The notes under the pieces: generated by a model
Told to the model about the DNA's origin: nothing
Database searches by the model: none
What the model saw: only the letters and a program-made list of their open reading frames with translations
Assembly (NCBI GenBank): GCA_903916255.1
Contig: CAIWVW010000114.1
Coordinates: 1-42,405, forward strand
Reading direction: 5' to 3'
From: an uncultured Bacteroidota bacterium
GTDB lineage: Bacteria > Bacteroidota > Bacteroidia > JABEUT01
Length of the DNA: 42,405 nucleotides
Part shown: in pieces, positions 24,856-31,946 of the stretch
How the letters are laid out: each line of letters opens with the position of its first letter
Numbering within the stretch: the first letter of the stretch is position 1
Position numbers and translations under genes: made by a program

Positions 24856-27045
24856 TTAGCTATCCCCCTTCGGAGCTTCGCCACTACCAAACTTAGCTTT
24901 CCTTCTTTCAGCCCTGTTCATGCCACCGGGTGCTCTGGTCGGTGGGGTATTTGGTTTGCTTTCTGCGCTGCGTTTTTTAAATGCATCGCTTCTGTGGTCG
25001 CCGCCGCTGCCTACTTTACGCTCAAATGCGCCTCCGCTTTTCCGTTCGCGGGGTTTATAGTCGCTGCCGCTGCTGCGTTCTCTTGGTTTAAAAGCAGAGT
25101 CGCCTCCGCTTCTTTCACGCGGTTTAAAATCGCCGCTGCGTTCTCTTGGTTTGTAATCAGAGCCACCACCGCTTCTTTCACGTGGTTTGTAATCGGAACT
25201 GCCTCCGCTGCTTCTCCTATCGAATCCGCCACTGCTGCGCCTTTCACCGCTACCGCTGCTTCTCCTGTCAAAACCGCCGCCACCGCGTCTGTCGCCGCCC
25301 CTATCACCTCCACTGCTTCTTCTTTCGCCACCGCCGTCGCTGCCCCAGCCTTTTTCAAAACGTTTGTCGCTGGAACGTCCGCCACCCGAGCGTCCTCCGC
25401 CATAACTTCTGCTGCGTTCTCTCGGAACACCTTCTTCGCGGTTGCCGCGAGATTCAATCTTCACAGGCCTTCCGCGGTAAGTCGCTCCATCCAATCCGTT
25501 CATCAGCTGGTCTTTCATTTCGTTTTTCACTTCAATAAAAGAGAAACTGTTTTTCACATCGGTCCAGGTCAAAGCTTCTATAGGGACTTGTGTCGTTTCC
25601 GATAAATATTTTTTCAGGCTGTCATTTCCGAAGCCATCCATTTTGCCTACACTCAGGAATAATTTTACTACACCCGGAGGAGTTTCGCGTCCGCTGTATT
25701 CATCCATAGTGCTGCCGCCTGAATTAAGGTCGGGTGCATTGCGGTAATAGTCGAGGAAACGGTTAAACTCTATGGATACAAAACGCTTGATAATTTCTTC
25801 TTTACTCAAATGGCTCAACTGTTCCATTATTTTCGGGAGATATTCTTTTATCTCTTCTTCGTTCACCTTGGCATTATCGAGCCCTTGCACCAAATGGAAC
25901 AATTGCTTTTCGCAAATCTGGAAGCCGGTAGGTATTTCCGCACGGGTAAATTTTTTCTGCGTAAGCTTTTCTAACGTCTTAATTTTATATAAGTCCCTTG
26001 TATTTATAATAGCAATAGACATGCCTGTTTTTCCGGCACGGGCTGTACGTCCGCTACGGTGGGTATAGTTTTCAATTTCGTCGGGCAGGTTAAAGTGGAT
26101 AACGTGGGTAATATCGTTCACATCAATACCACGGGCTGCAACATCGGTTGCAACAAGCAATTGCAGGGTGCGTCCGCGAAAACGTTTCATCACATGGTCG
26201 CGCTGCGCCTGCGATAAATCACCATGCAAAGCATCGGCGTTGTATCCGTCCTTAATTAATTTGTCGGCTACACGCTGGGTTTCAATTTTGGTGCGGCAAA
26301 ATACCAATGCAAAAATATCGGGGTAAAAATCGGCGATGCGCTTCAATACATTATAACGTTCGCGCTCTTGTGTTACATAATAAGTGTGTTCAATATTTTC
26401 ATTCGCTAAATTCTTGGTTCCTGCAGTCACTTCTATCGGGTCCTTCATATAATTGCGCGAGATAGCCAACACCTCATTCGGCATGGTAGCTGAAAAAAGC
26501 CAGGTATTTTTGGTATCCGATGCGGAGGAAAGTATAAAGTCAAGGTCTTCTTTAAAACCCATATTCAGCATTTCATCGGCTTCGTCGAGTACTACGTATT
26601 TAATATTTTGAAGGTCTACGGCACCTCTGTTTATAATGTCGACCATACGGCCGGGGGTAGCAACTACAATTTGTGCACCGCGCCTTAAATCATCAACCTG
26701 TCCGCGGATGCTGGCTCCGCCATAAACGGCTACAATGTTAGAGCCATGTATATTTTTAGAAAAATTCTTTAAGTCGGATGTGATTTGCATGCAAAGCTCA
26801 CGGGTAGGAGCCAATACAAGCGCCACCGGTTTGCGTTCTGCAAAATCAATAAGTGATACTAATGGTAACCCGAATGCGGCGGTTTTTCCGGTTCCTGTCT
26901 GCGCCAATGCTACAATGTCGCAGGAATCGCTTAATAAGGTTGGTATTACCTTTTCCTGAATAGGGGTCGGGGTTTCGAAGCCGAGTTCGGTAATAGCGTC
27001 TAATACGGGTTTTAGTAGCCCGAGTTCTTTAAATGTTGTACTCAC
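24856..27045 (-). CDS. DEAD-box ATP-dependent RNA helicase (CsdA/DeaD-like) with RGG/S-rich tail
   Basis: Unwinds RNA duplexes, likely in ribosome assembly or cold adaptation. Visible motifs: Q motif and TPTPIQ (25-30), Walker A AQTGTGKT (48-55), PTRELC (80-85), TPGR (130-133), DEAD (154-157), SAT (185-187), and the helicase C domain with HRSGRTARAG (about 335). About 475-550 is a DbpA-type RNA-binding domain (VKLFLSVGKMDGFGNDSLKKYL). The last 180 residues are low complexity: RRSSGG and DYKPRERSG repeats, strongly basic, which probably bind RNA. Antisense frames over this tail are artefacts. The gene diverges from the PKD gene by 355 bp. Confidence 0.93.
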   Translation of the reverse strand: MSTTFKELGLLKPVLDAITELGFETPTPIQEKVIPTLLSDSCDIVALAQTGTGKTAAFGLPLVSLIDFAERKPVALVLAPTRELCMQITSDLKNFSKNIHGSNIVAVYGGASIRGQVDDLRRGAQIVVATPGRMVDIINRGAVDLQNIKYVVLDEADEMLNMGFKEDLDFILSSASDTKNTWLFSATMPNEVLAISRNYMKDPIEVTAGTKNLANENIEHTYYVTQERERYNVLKRIADFYPDIFALVFCRTKIETQRVADKLIKDGYNADALHGDLSQAQRDHVMKRFRGRTLQLLVATDVAARGIDVNDITHVIHFNLPDEIENYTHRSGRTARAGKTGMSIAIINTRDLYKIKTLEKLTQKKFTRAEIPTGFQICEKQLFHLVQGLDNAKVNEEEIKEYLPKIMEQLSHLSKEEIIKRFVSIEFNRFLDYYRNAPDLNSGGSTMDEYSGRETPPGVVKLFLSVGKMDGFGNDSLKKYLSETTQVPIEALTWTDVKNSFSFIEVKNEMKDQLMNGLDGATYRGRPVKIESRGNREEGVPRERSRSYGGGRSGGGRSSDKRFEKGWGSDGGGERRSSGGDRGGDRRGGGGFDRRSSGSGERRSSGGFDRRSSGGSSDYKPRERSGGGSDYKPRERSGDFKPRERSGGDSAFKPRERSSGSDYKPRERKSGGAFERKVGSGGDHRSDAFKKRSAESKPNTPPTRAPGGMNRAERRKAKFGSGEAPKGDS

Positions 27046-27125
27046 GTTGTTTGTTATAGTTAGACATCAACTTTTACAAACAGATAACAGAGACAGCAAC
27101 CCGAGTAAAAATTGATAATTGGCTG

Positions 27126-27133
27126 CAAAGATA
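27126..27133 (-). promoter_or_regulatory. Candidate -7 box for the DEAD-box helicase gene
   Basis: TATCTTTG on the minus strand (CAAAGATA on the plus), giving a leader of about 75-80 nt before the ATG at 27045. Confidence 0.45.
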
Positions 27134-27283
27134 CGCTTTTTATCGGCAGTCGGAGCCTGACCGGCAATTATTAAAGCCCTTTTAGGGGTTTGGGGCTGGC
27201 AGAAGACATTTGTAATTGGTGTTTTGGATAGAACCAATTATGAAACTGTGACAACAATTACTGCCTGTATTTCAGTATTTTAA

Positions 27284-27291
27284 TAACTTTG
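27284..27291 (+). promoter_or_regulatory. Candidate -7 box for the PKD-repeat gene
   Basis: TAACTTTG fits TAnnTTTG and would give a leader of about 110 nt before the start codons at 27401 and 27413. No clear -33 TTG is seen. Confidence 0.4.
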
Positions 27292-27400
27292 CAGAATAAT
27301 AATTATTCAGAACACCCAACCAATGCGCAATATTTGGCGTATTGGTGGCAATATAACGGCATAAAAGCCCAAACAACTTAAATAACAAAATTCAATTTTA

Positions 27401-29140
27401 ATGCAAAGTACTATGAAAACAAATAATCCTCAAACTCGTTCCCTTTTCAGAAAAATGATGGTATATGCCATTGTTCTGCTTTGCGGTTTTACCTTAAGCA
27501 GCTATAAGAGTTTAGCTTGCACGGCAAGTTTTAATTACACCATAGGCCCTAACGGCTATGTAACTTTTACCAGCACCTCTACCGGATTTGGTCCGGGTGT
27601 TTTTTATTCCTGGAATCCGGGAGATGGCAGTGGTTGGCAGGCATTTAACAATACAACATTTGCCCATTGGTATTTAACCAATAACACTTTTACTGCCAAA
27701 TTAGCAGTGAATGATAGTTTCTGCTATGATACCGCAACTATGAACATTACTATTTCAAATGTGGTTACACCTTGCACCTTATCTGCTAATTTTACTTATA
27801 CCGTTGCTGCACTTGGGTCGGTTTCATTTACGAGTACATCTACAGGAACAAACGCTAATACACTATATTATTGGAGGCCGGGTGACAGTAACCAGAGAGT
27901 TCAGGCTACGGCAAATTATTCGCACACCTATGAATATGGAGGTAATTATCCTGTATGGATAATAATAGAAGACACGGGCAGCGCTTATTGCATGGACTCT
28001 ATTATAGAATATGTGTATGTAGCTCACGGCCTTAACAGCAATTGCGGAATAAATGCGAACTTTACCTATACGCTTGATACCAACGGGCAGGTTTCCTTTA
28101 TGAGTAATTCAACAGGGGTTGCTGTGGGAGACACTTATAAATGGTTATTCGGCGATGGCAGTTCATATACCGCCGGATGGTATGACTCCCTGGCTAGTCA
28201 TACCTATGCTAATGACGGTACCTATCAGGATACGCTGATTGTAAGCTCCGATTCTAACTTCTGTGCCGATACAATCATTATTCCGGTGACAATTACCAAT
28301 GCCTGCAACCTGAACGTAAGTTTCACCATGCAATATGACAGCAACGGACAGGTTATGTTTACCAGCACTTCCACAGGTGTGCAATCCGGCGCACAATATG
28401 GTTGGTTCTTTGGTGATAATACATCTCTGAACGGAAAAGATACCGCTACTCACCAATATCCTTTTATCGGATATTATACAGTAACCTTGAATATTGTTAA
28501 TCCGGGCGGATGCACGGCTACCAGCACGCAAACTATTTATATTCAGAACAGGGATTCGCTGCAAGCAAGCTTTACGTATGTGAATGCGGATACCAATAAC
28601 CCGGGCGGAACATATAACTTTACCAGCACTTCTCTGGGGTACAATTCCAATACTTATTATAAATGGACTCCCGGTGACGGTGACCCATCTGATTCGGGCA
28701 TAGGAATGACTACCTATACACATACCTATAGCATCAATGGGCCATACAGCGCAACGCTTACTATTTGGTATACTGTATTGCCGGTAATCAGGAGGCATAC
28801 CGCAAACGGAAGATTTGATGAATCATCCTATACGCTGGTTATTTCTGTAACTGGTGCAACGGGTATTCAAGCTATCAATGATAACAGTGAATATACTATA
28901 TACCCTAACCCGAACAATGGCTTGTTCCACATTGCGGTAAATGGATTGACACAAGACAAGAATGCCGAAATACGCATCTCTAACATGATGGGCCAGGTAG
29001 TATATCAATCGAATGCAACCGTAAAAGGCGGAAGCACGTTGAGCGATGTGAGCCTGTCGAATGTTGCGGGCGGTGTTTATATGCTGCAAATTATTTCTAA
29101 CGGAACCACCTATACATCGCGTATAGCTATCCAGAAATAA
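27401..29140 (+). CDS. Secreted PKD-repeat protein with T9SS sorting domain
   Basis: 579 aa (or 575 from the second ATG at 27413). A signal peptide covers about 21-39 (VYAIVLLCGFTLSSYKSLA). Five PKD-like beta-sandwich repeats follow, each beginning C..SANFTYT...G.VSFTSTSTG and containing W.PGDG or W.FGDG, the PKD signature (about 40-460). The C terminus is a T9SS type A domain (YTIYPNPNNGLFHIAVNG, then GGVYMLQIISNG and the final SRIAIQK). Likely a cell-surface or extracellular adhesin or structural protein; no enzyme domain. A clear terminator follows. Confidence 0.87.
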   Translation: MQSTMKTNNPQTRSLFRKMMVYAIVLLCGFTLSSYKSLACTASFNYTIGPNGYVTFTSTSTGFGPGVFYSWNPGDGSGWQAFNNTTFAHWYLTNNTFTAKLAVNDSFCYDTATMNITISNVVTPCTLSANFTYTVAALGSVSFTSTSTGTNANTLYYWRPGDSNQRVQATANYSHTYEYGGNYPVWIIIEDTGSAYCMDSIIEYVYVAHGLNSNCGINANFTYTLDTNGQVSFMSNSTGVAVGDTYKWLFGDGSSYTAGWYDSLASHTYANDGTYQDTLIVSSDSNFCADTIIIPVTITNACNLNVSFTMQYDSNGQVMFTSTSTGVQSGAQYGWFFGDNTSLNGKDTATHQYPFIGYYTVTLNIVNPGGCTATSTQTIYIQNRDSLQASFTYVNADTNNPGGTYNFTSTSLGYNSNTYYKWTPGDGDPSDSGIGMTTYTHTYSINGPYSATLTIWYTVLPVIRRHTANGRFDESSYTLVISVTGATGIQAINDNSEYTIYPNPNNGLFHIAVNGLTQDKNAEIRISNMMGQVVYQSNATVKGGSTLSDVSLSNVAGGVYMLQIISNGTTYTSRIAIQK

Positions 29141-29162
29141 GAGGTGCAAAAGGGATTAAATG

Positions 29163-29196
29163 AAAAACCCCTGACGGTAAACGTCAGGGGTTTTTT
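29163..29196 (+). terminator. Intrinsic terminator after the PKD gene
   Basis: AAAAACCCCTGACG and CGTCAGGGGTTTTTT form a 14-bp stem with a 5-nt loop and a U-tract, 22 bp after the stop codon. The A-tract on the other strand may also serve the convergent proline-rich protein gene. Confidence 0.9.
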
Positions 29197-29218
29197 ATTG
29201 GTTTTTTTTAAATTAAGA

Positions 29219-29701
29219 TTATTGCATATTCTGCGGCTTTGCAGGTGCCGGAGGAACTGGTGGTTGTCCCGGTTGGCCCATTTGCGGAGGCATAGTAGGA
29301 CGGCCCGGCCTTGCCGGCCTTTTTTGTTTCACAATCATTTCATATTGAAAAATGCCTTTGGAAGAGCCCGAACCTTTCTGTTCTTTCACTTCAAAACTTT
29401 TGTCTGTCATTTCAGAAAGCGACAAGGCACCGCAATCGCCCACAGGGGTAAGCATAACCACATAATCGGGCGATGCCATGCTTTGTTTCATTTCATCCAG
29501 CGTTTGCCGGGTAATGGTTACAGTAGCCCTGCCGTTTTTAAGGGTATCGGTTCCTATTTGAACCGGTACAATGAACTCCGGCATTTGCGGCGGGCCCTGA
29601 GGGCCTTGTGGCGCGCCGGGAGGCGGTGCTTGTGGCGGTGCCACTTGTGCCATGGCATTAAATGCCAGTAATAAAATTGGGGATAACAATAGTTTGCGCA
29701 T
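29219..29701 (-). CDS. Secreted proline-rich protein of unknown function
   Basis: 160 aa from the ATG at 29701 (signal peptide LLLSPILLLAFNAMAQ, about 4-19). Residues 20-45 are PPQAPPPGAPQGPQGPP, a central folded part of about 90 residues (EFIVPVQIGTDTLKNGRATV and onward) follows, and the C terminus is again Pro-rich (PTMPPQMGQPGQPPVPPAPA). An upstream in-frame ATG at 29791 lies inside a repeat and is rejected. A TATCTTTG box on the minus strand lies 22 bp upstream (29723-29730). The function cannot be read from the sequence. Confidence 0.65.
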   Translation of the reverse strand: MRKLLLSPILLLAFNAMAQVAPPQAPPPGAPQGPQGPPQMPEFIVPVQIGTDTLKNGRATVTITRQTLDEMKQSMASPDYVVMLTPVGDCGALSLSEMTDKSFEVKEQKGSGSSKGIFQYEMIVKQKRPARPGRPTMPPQMGQPGQPPVPPAPAKPQNMQ

Positions 29702-29722
29702 AATTTTAAAATTTAGATATTT

Positions 29723-29730
29723 CAAAGATA
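29723..29730 (-). promoter_or_regulatory. Candidate -7 box of the proline-rich protein gene
   Basis: CAAAGATA on the plus strand (TATCTTTG on the minus), placing the transcription start about 10-15 nt before the ATG at 29701. Confidence 0.5.
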
Positions 29731-29745
29731 CTAATGAAATTGAAA

Positions 29746-29764
29746 CGCAGGGCTGCTTGTGGCA
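29746..29764 (+). repeat. Boundary motif, partial copy 0
   Basis: CGCAGGGCTGCTTGTGGCA, the middle of the boundary motif described for 29842-29897, directly joined to palindromic element P. It marks the left end of the mosaic. Confidence 0.6.
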
Positions 29765-29841
29765 CCCTATCCCTTTCCTTCCCTTCCCCACAATGGGGAA
29801 GGGGTAGGCCGCGTCCCGGGCTACGCGTCGGGAGGTTAGAG
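29765..29841. repeat. Palindromic element P, copy 1
   Basis: About 77 bp beginning CCCTATCCC and ending GGAGGTTAGAG, i.e. roughly inverted ends, with an internal CCTTCCCC/GGGGAAGG palindrome and a CGCGTCCC/GGGACGCG-type hairpin. Copy 2 at 30311-30389 is about 90% identical, and a partial relative lies at 35939-35975. Confidence 0.75.
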
Positions 29842-29897
29842 TAGCGCAACCAAAAAATAAAATACAGCGCAGGGCAGCTTGTGGTAACTGGAAATTT
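29842..29897 (+). repeat. Boundary motif, copy 1
   Basis: Consensus: TAGCTATTGC, an A-rich stretch ending AAATACG, then GCAGGGCAGCTTGTGGCAAC and TGGAAATTT (about 60 bp). Here TAGCGCAACC opens it and GTGGTAACTGGAAATTT closes it. It ends at the stop codon of the aspartic protease gene. Confidence 0.8.
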
Positions 29898-29898
29898 C

Positions 29899-30279
29899 CT
29901 ATTTCACAATTCCTGCTGGAATATTTGGACTCTCAGGATTCACACTAAGAAGTCTCTTTAATGGATGAATTACCAAATCCATATCCTCCATTGGAATAGC
30001 TCCGAGAAGAACAGAATCGCCCAATACTAATGCTCCAGCGTAACAACTTCTATTTTCGAAGGTTATTAGCAAAGGCCCAACATAAGAGCAATTATGTTTT
30101 TTACCGTCGGCGGTAGTAACTTCACGTTTTTCTAATTCTTGCAATCCCAATTGAATTACTATATGTTCGGGAATACACATCCACATAGCTCCTGTATCGA
30201 CAAGGCATTGAACATCCAATTTTTTCATATCCTCTTTTCTTGGATTGCCTAAAGACAGGTTTGCATATATTAATCCCAT
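29899..30279 (-). CDS. Clan AA (retropepsin-like) aspartic protease
   Basis: 126 aa, a single retropepsin-like domain. The active-site loop is CLVDTGAMW with D28-T29-G30, and the second hydrophobic-hydrophobic-Gly element is probably VLLGAIPMEDMDLVI. The single domain needs to dimerise for activity, as in AF_0612-type clan AA proteases, but substrates are unknown. No signal peptide, so it is probably cytoplasmic. It is flanked by direct repeats (P plus boundary on each side) inside the mosaic array, and its own box (30296-30303) leaves an almost leaderless mRNA. It could be a mobile-region passenger. Confidence 0.75.
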   Translation of the reverse strand: MGLIYANLSLGNPRKEDMKKLDVQCLVDTGAMWMCIPEHIVIQLGLQELEKREVTTADGKKHNCSYVGPLLITFENRSCYAGALVLGDSVLLGAIPMEDMDLVIHPLKRLLSVNPESPNIPAGIVK

Positions 30280-30295
30280 ATATGGATATTTTTCA

Positions 30296-30303
30296 CAAAG
30301 ATA
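30296..30303 (-). promoter_or_regulatory. Candidate -7 box of the aspartic protease gene
   Basis: TATCTTTG on the minus strand, 17 bp before the ATG at 30279, followed by GTGAAAAA as upstream of the toxin-antitoxin operon (31777-31784). Confidence 0.5.
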
Positions 30304-30310
30304 CGAAATT

Positions 30311-30389
30311 TACCCTATCCCTTTTATTCCCTTCCCCATAATGGGGAAGGGGTAGGCCGCGTCCCGGCTTAAGCGTCGGGAGGTTAGGG
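30311..30389. repeat. Palindromic element P, copy 2
   Basis: Starts TACCCTATCC and ends GGTTAGGGTA, a near-perfect 10-bp terminal inverted repeat, with internal CCTTCCCCATAATGGGGAAGG-type palindrome (21 bp). Same orientation as copy 1, so the protease gene lies between two direct copies. Confidence 0.75.
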
Positions 30390-30452
30390 TAGCTATTGCA
30401 GAAACCCAAAATGAAATACGCCGCAGGGCAGCTTGTAGCAACTGGAAAATTT
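30390..30452 (+). repeat. Boundary motif, copy 2
   Basis: Full-length copy between element P and the first palindrome-pair unit, ending AGCAACTGGAAAATTT and continuing GGGGTG. Confidence 0.85.
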
Positions 30453-30463
30453 GGGGTGTAAAC

Positions 30464-30540
30464 GTAGGGACATCACATGTGGTGTCCCTACCAATTATTG
30501 TGGATATGGTTTGTAGGGACACGACATGTCGTGTCCCTAC
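30464..30540. repeat. Palindrome pair, unit 1
   Basis: Two 28-bp palindromes: GTAGGGACATCACA with its complement (30464-30491, one mismatch) and GTAGGGACACGACA with its complement (30513-30540, perfect), separated by CAATTATTGTGGATATGGTTT (21 bp). The same pair recurs at 31947-32023 and 32100-32176. Confidence 0.9.
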
Positions 30541-30542
30541 CA

Positions 30543-30602
30543 TAGCCATTGCTGAAACCAAAAATAGAATACGCCGCAGGGCAGCTTGTGGCAATTGGAA
30601 AT
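30543..30602 (+). repeat. Boundary motif, copy 3
   Basis: Full-length copy 153 bp after copy 2, ending GTGGCAATTGGAAAT and followed by element D. Confidence 0.85.
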
Positions 30603-30650
30603 AAAATGTAAGCATTGTGCACGCACTGATTGCAAATCAGCGCCTACGGG
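30603..30650. repeat. Element D, copy 1
   Basis: About 48 bp, AAAATGTAAGCATT then GCACTGATTGCAAATCAGCG and CCTACGGG. It contains the palindrome CTGATTGCAAATCAG and is flanked on both sides by GTGGCAAYTGGAAAT (30588-30602 and 30653-30667), as if inserted into a boundary motif. Confidence 0.75.
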
Positions 30651-30670
30651 GTTGTGGCAACTGGAAATTT
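30651..30670 (+). repeat. Boundary motif, right half after element D
   Basis: GTTGTGGCAACTGGAAATTT. It lies next to the TATCTTTG box of the secreted-protein gene and supplies a TTG at 30652-30654, 17 bp before it. Confidence 0.7.
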
Positions 30671-30671
30671 G

Positions 30672-30679
30672 TATCTTTG
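30672..30679 (+). promoter_or_regulatory. Candidate promoter of the secreted-protein gene, partly made of repeat sequence
   Basis: TATCTTTG with a TTG 17 bp upstream (30652-30654) inside the boundary motif. The leader to the ATG at 30704 is about 18-20 nt. Confidence 0.5.
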
Positions 30680-30703
30680 ACGAATACTGTTAAATTTTTC
30701 ATA

Positions 30704-31162
30704 ATGAAAAAAACATATTTATTCCTGCTTGCAATTTTTATAAGCACTTTATCATACAGCCAATCAAATTGGCATTCGGGTGTTAGTAATGGAATAGGGC
30801 CTTTGTTTGATTCGGGTGGAGTTGCACTAAGTGTGAAGGAATATAATTTTGATAGCTGCGGGATAACAAAGAGGCAGATTTATAGGTGTGATTTTACCTT
30901 TATAAACAGCAATACATACCCTGTAATATTAAAACGGTATGATTTTTATACTGAAAATGTTACCGACTCAATAAATAAGGTGGGGTGTGCGATTAAGCGG
31001 GTTAGCTCGTCATGGAGTTTCGATACCCTTGCTGCTAATTCCACAAAAATTATTGCAATTTGCGGGGAAACTAATGGAGTATATCAGAAAGCAGGAACAC
31101 CTGTAGATAAAGGCTGTTTTTACCATTGGAAGTTTAGTGGGTTTATGCCTTTAAAGAAATAA
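30704..31162 (+). CDS. Secreted protein of unknown function inside the repeat mosaic
   Basis: 152 aa with a signal peptide (YLFLLAIFISTLSYSQ, about 4-19). The mature part has four Cys (two at YNFDSCGI and IYRCDF, then KVGCAIK and IAICGE) plus one near the end (DKGCFYHW), and looks like an extracellular beta-sandwich (CDFTFINSNTYPVILKRYDF). No family is recognised. A start at 30617 would read through the repeat and is rejected. The stop codon TAA (31160-31162) is part of the boundary motif's AAATAAAATACGGG, so this cassette is cut very close to the gene at both ends. Confidence 0.6.
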   Translation: MKKTYLFLLAIFISTLSYSQSNWHSGVSNGIGPLFDSGGVALSVKEYNFDSCGITKRQIYRCDFTFINSNTYPVILKRYDFYTENVTDSINKVGCAIKRVSSSWSFDTLAANSTKIIAICGETNGVYQKAGTPVDKGCFYHWKFSGFMPLKK

Positions 31163-31184
31163 AATACGGGAAGGGCAGCTTGTG
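31154..31184 (+). repeat. Boundary motif, partial copy 4
   Basis: AAAGAAATAAAATACGGGAA followed by GGGCAGCTTGTG; the right end (GCAACTGGAAATTT) is missing. It contains the stop codon of the upstream gene and ends 8 bp before the stop of the PemK toxin gene. Confidence 0.75.
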
Positions 31185-31191
31185 AATTAGA

Positions 31192-31521
31192 CTATTTAAT
31201 AATCTCGTTTATTTTTCTGACCACAGCTTTATATTTATTCGCTTTCAGTTCAGAAATCTTTTCAATAATCAGGTTTTGTTCAAGAACAAATATTTTGTGA
31301 CAACGGATAAAACTTTTTACCGGCAATGGTTTTGCAATATCCTTCTCATTGATTTCAATACTTAGCGAATCGCTTTTTTTCTTTGATGTAACTTGGACAA
31401 TCATTACGTCTCCTGTTGAATGAACTTCATCGCCGGAGATAACCAATGCAGGGCGAACCTTTCTGTTTTTGTTATCTGAAAAGGGTACAGGCACTAAAAC
31501 AATGTCTCTTTTATTATACAT
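31192..31521 (-). CDS. PemK/MazF-family toxin (endoribonuclease)
   Basis: 109 aa. The MYNKRDIVLVPVPFSDNKNR opening, RPALVIS (about 23-29) and the VMIVQVTSK strand (39-47) are the MazF/PemK pattern; these toxins cleave mRNA. The start ATG (31519-31521) shares one base with the stop of the upstream gene (TAATG), typical of translationally coupled toxin-antitoxin pairs. It lies between two boundary motifs in the mosaic. The catalytic Arg in RPALVIS and a conserved Thr/Ser after it (QVTSKKK) appear present. Confidence 0.82.
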   Translation of the reverse strand: MYNKRDIVLVPVPFSDNKNRKVRPALVISGDEVHSTGDVMIVQVTSKKKSDSLSIEINEKDIAKPLPVKSFIRCHKIFVLEQNLIIEKISELKANKYKAVVRKINEIIK

Positions 31522-31763
31522 TATTTACCTTTCTTTTTTCTTTTCCCATACCATTCATCCCAAACCTTGTCTTCCTCGCTTAACCATTCCTTGGCCAGCG
31601 AACTTTCAGATAATGCTGCAAACGTAACCGAAGCAGCTTTCTTTTTTCCGTTTTTCTTCTTCTTCTTAACCTCCAACTCTTCCACATTGCCAATTTGTGA
31701 CAACATTTTCTTAATCAACCTAAGTTCGGCTGTATTTCTGGGGGTTATTAATAATTGGTTCAT
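31521..31763 (-). CDS. Putative antitoxin of the PemK-type toxin
   Basis: 80 aa from the ATG at 31763 (MNQLLITPRNTAELRLIKKM). The frame is open to 31787, but an earlier start would overlap the TATCTTTG box at 31777-31784. A short N-terminal helix region is followed by a Lys-rich linker (VKKKKKNGKKKAAS) and an acidic-aromatic end (LSEEDKVWDEWYGKRKKK), the kind of tail seen in antitoxins that wrap the toxin. No DNA-binding motif is clear. The role is inferred from position upstream of and overlapping the toxin gene. Confidence 0.65.
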   Translation of the reverse strand: MNQLLITPRNTAELRLIKKMLSQIGNVEELEVKKKKKNGKKKAASVTFAALSESSLAKEWLSEEDKVWDEWYGKRKKKGK

Positions 31764-31776
31764 GGCTTTCTTTTCA

Positions 31777-31784
31777 CAAAGATA
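31777..31784 (-). promoter_or_regulatory. Candidate -7 box of the toxin-antitoxin operon
   Basis: TATCTTTG on the minus strand with a TTG 16 bp upstream, and only about 13 bp to the ATG at 31763, implying a very short leader. Confidence 0.5.
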
Positions 31785-31871
31785 CAAATTATTGCCTTTT
31801 CAATAACCCCTCTAAGGTCCCGTTTGCCCTTAGTGTCCCACATTAGGGACAACTGGGACTTGCGGGACTGT

Positions 31872-31934
31872 TAGCTATTGCCAAAACCCAAAAATGAAAT
31901 ACGGCACAGGGCAGCTTGTGGCAACTGGAAATTT
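31872..31934 (+). repeat. Boundary motif, copy 5
   Basis: Full-length copy after an 85-bp stretch that includes an imperfect GTCCCACATTAGGGAC palindrome. It starts the tandem 153-154-bp units. Confidence 0.85.
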
Positions 31935-31946
31935 AGGGGTGCAAAC

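Larger units (their letters stand above)
27046..27400. other. Divergent intergenic region between helicase and PKD genes
   Basis: No gene is seen in this 355-bp gap. It holds a TATCTTTG box for the helicase on the minus strand (27126-27133), a TAACTTTG box for the PKD gene (27284-27291), and a degenerate hairpin near AGCCCTTTTAGGGGTTTGGG (27175-27195). Other sequence is A+T-rich without recognised structure. Confidence 0.5.

Noticed and set aside
24994-25605. Open frames antisense to the helicase tail
   Set aside because: They mirror the low-complexity RGG/S repeats and have Ala/Val-rich or His/Cys-rich shadow composition; the helicase frame is certain.
29702-29791. Longer N terminus for the proline-rich protein
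   Set aside because: The extension runs through a boundary/P repeat and would remove the signal peptide from the N terminus.
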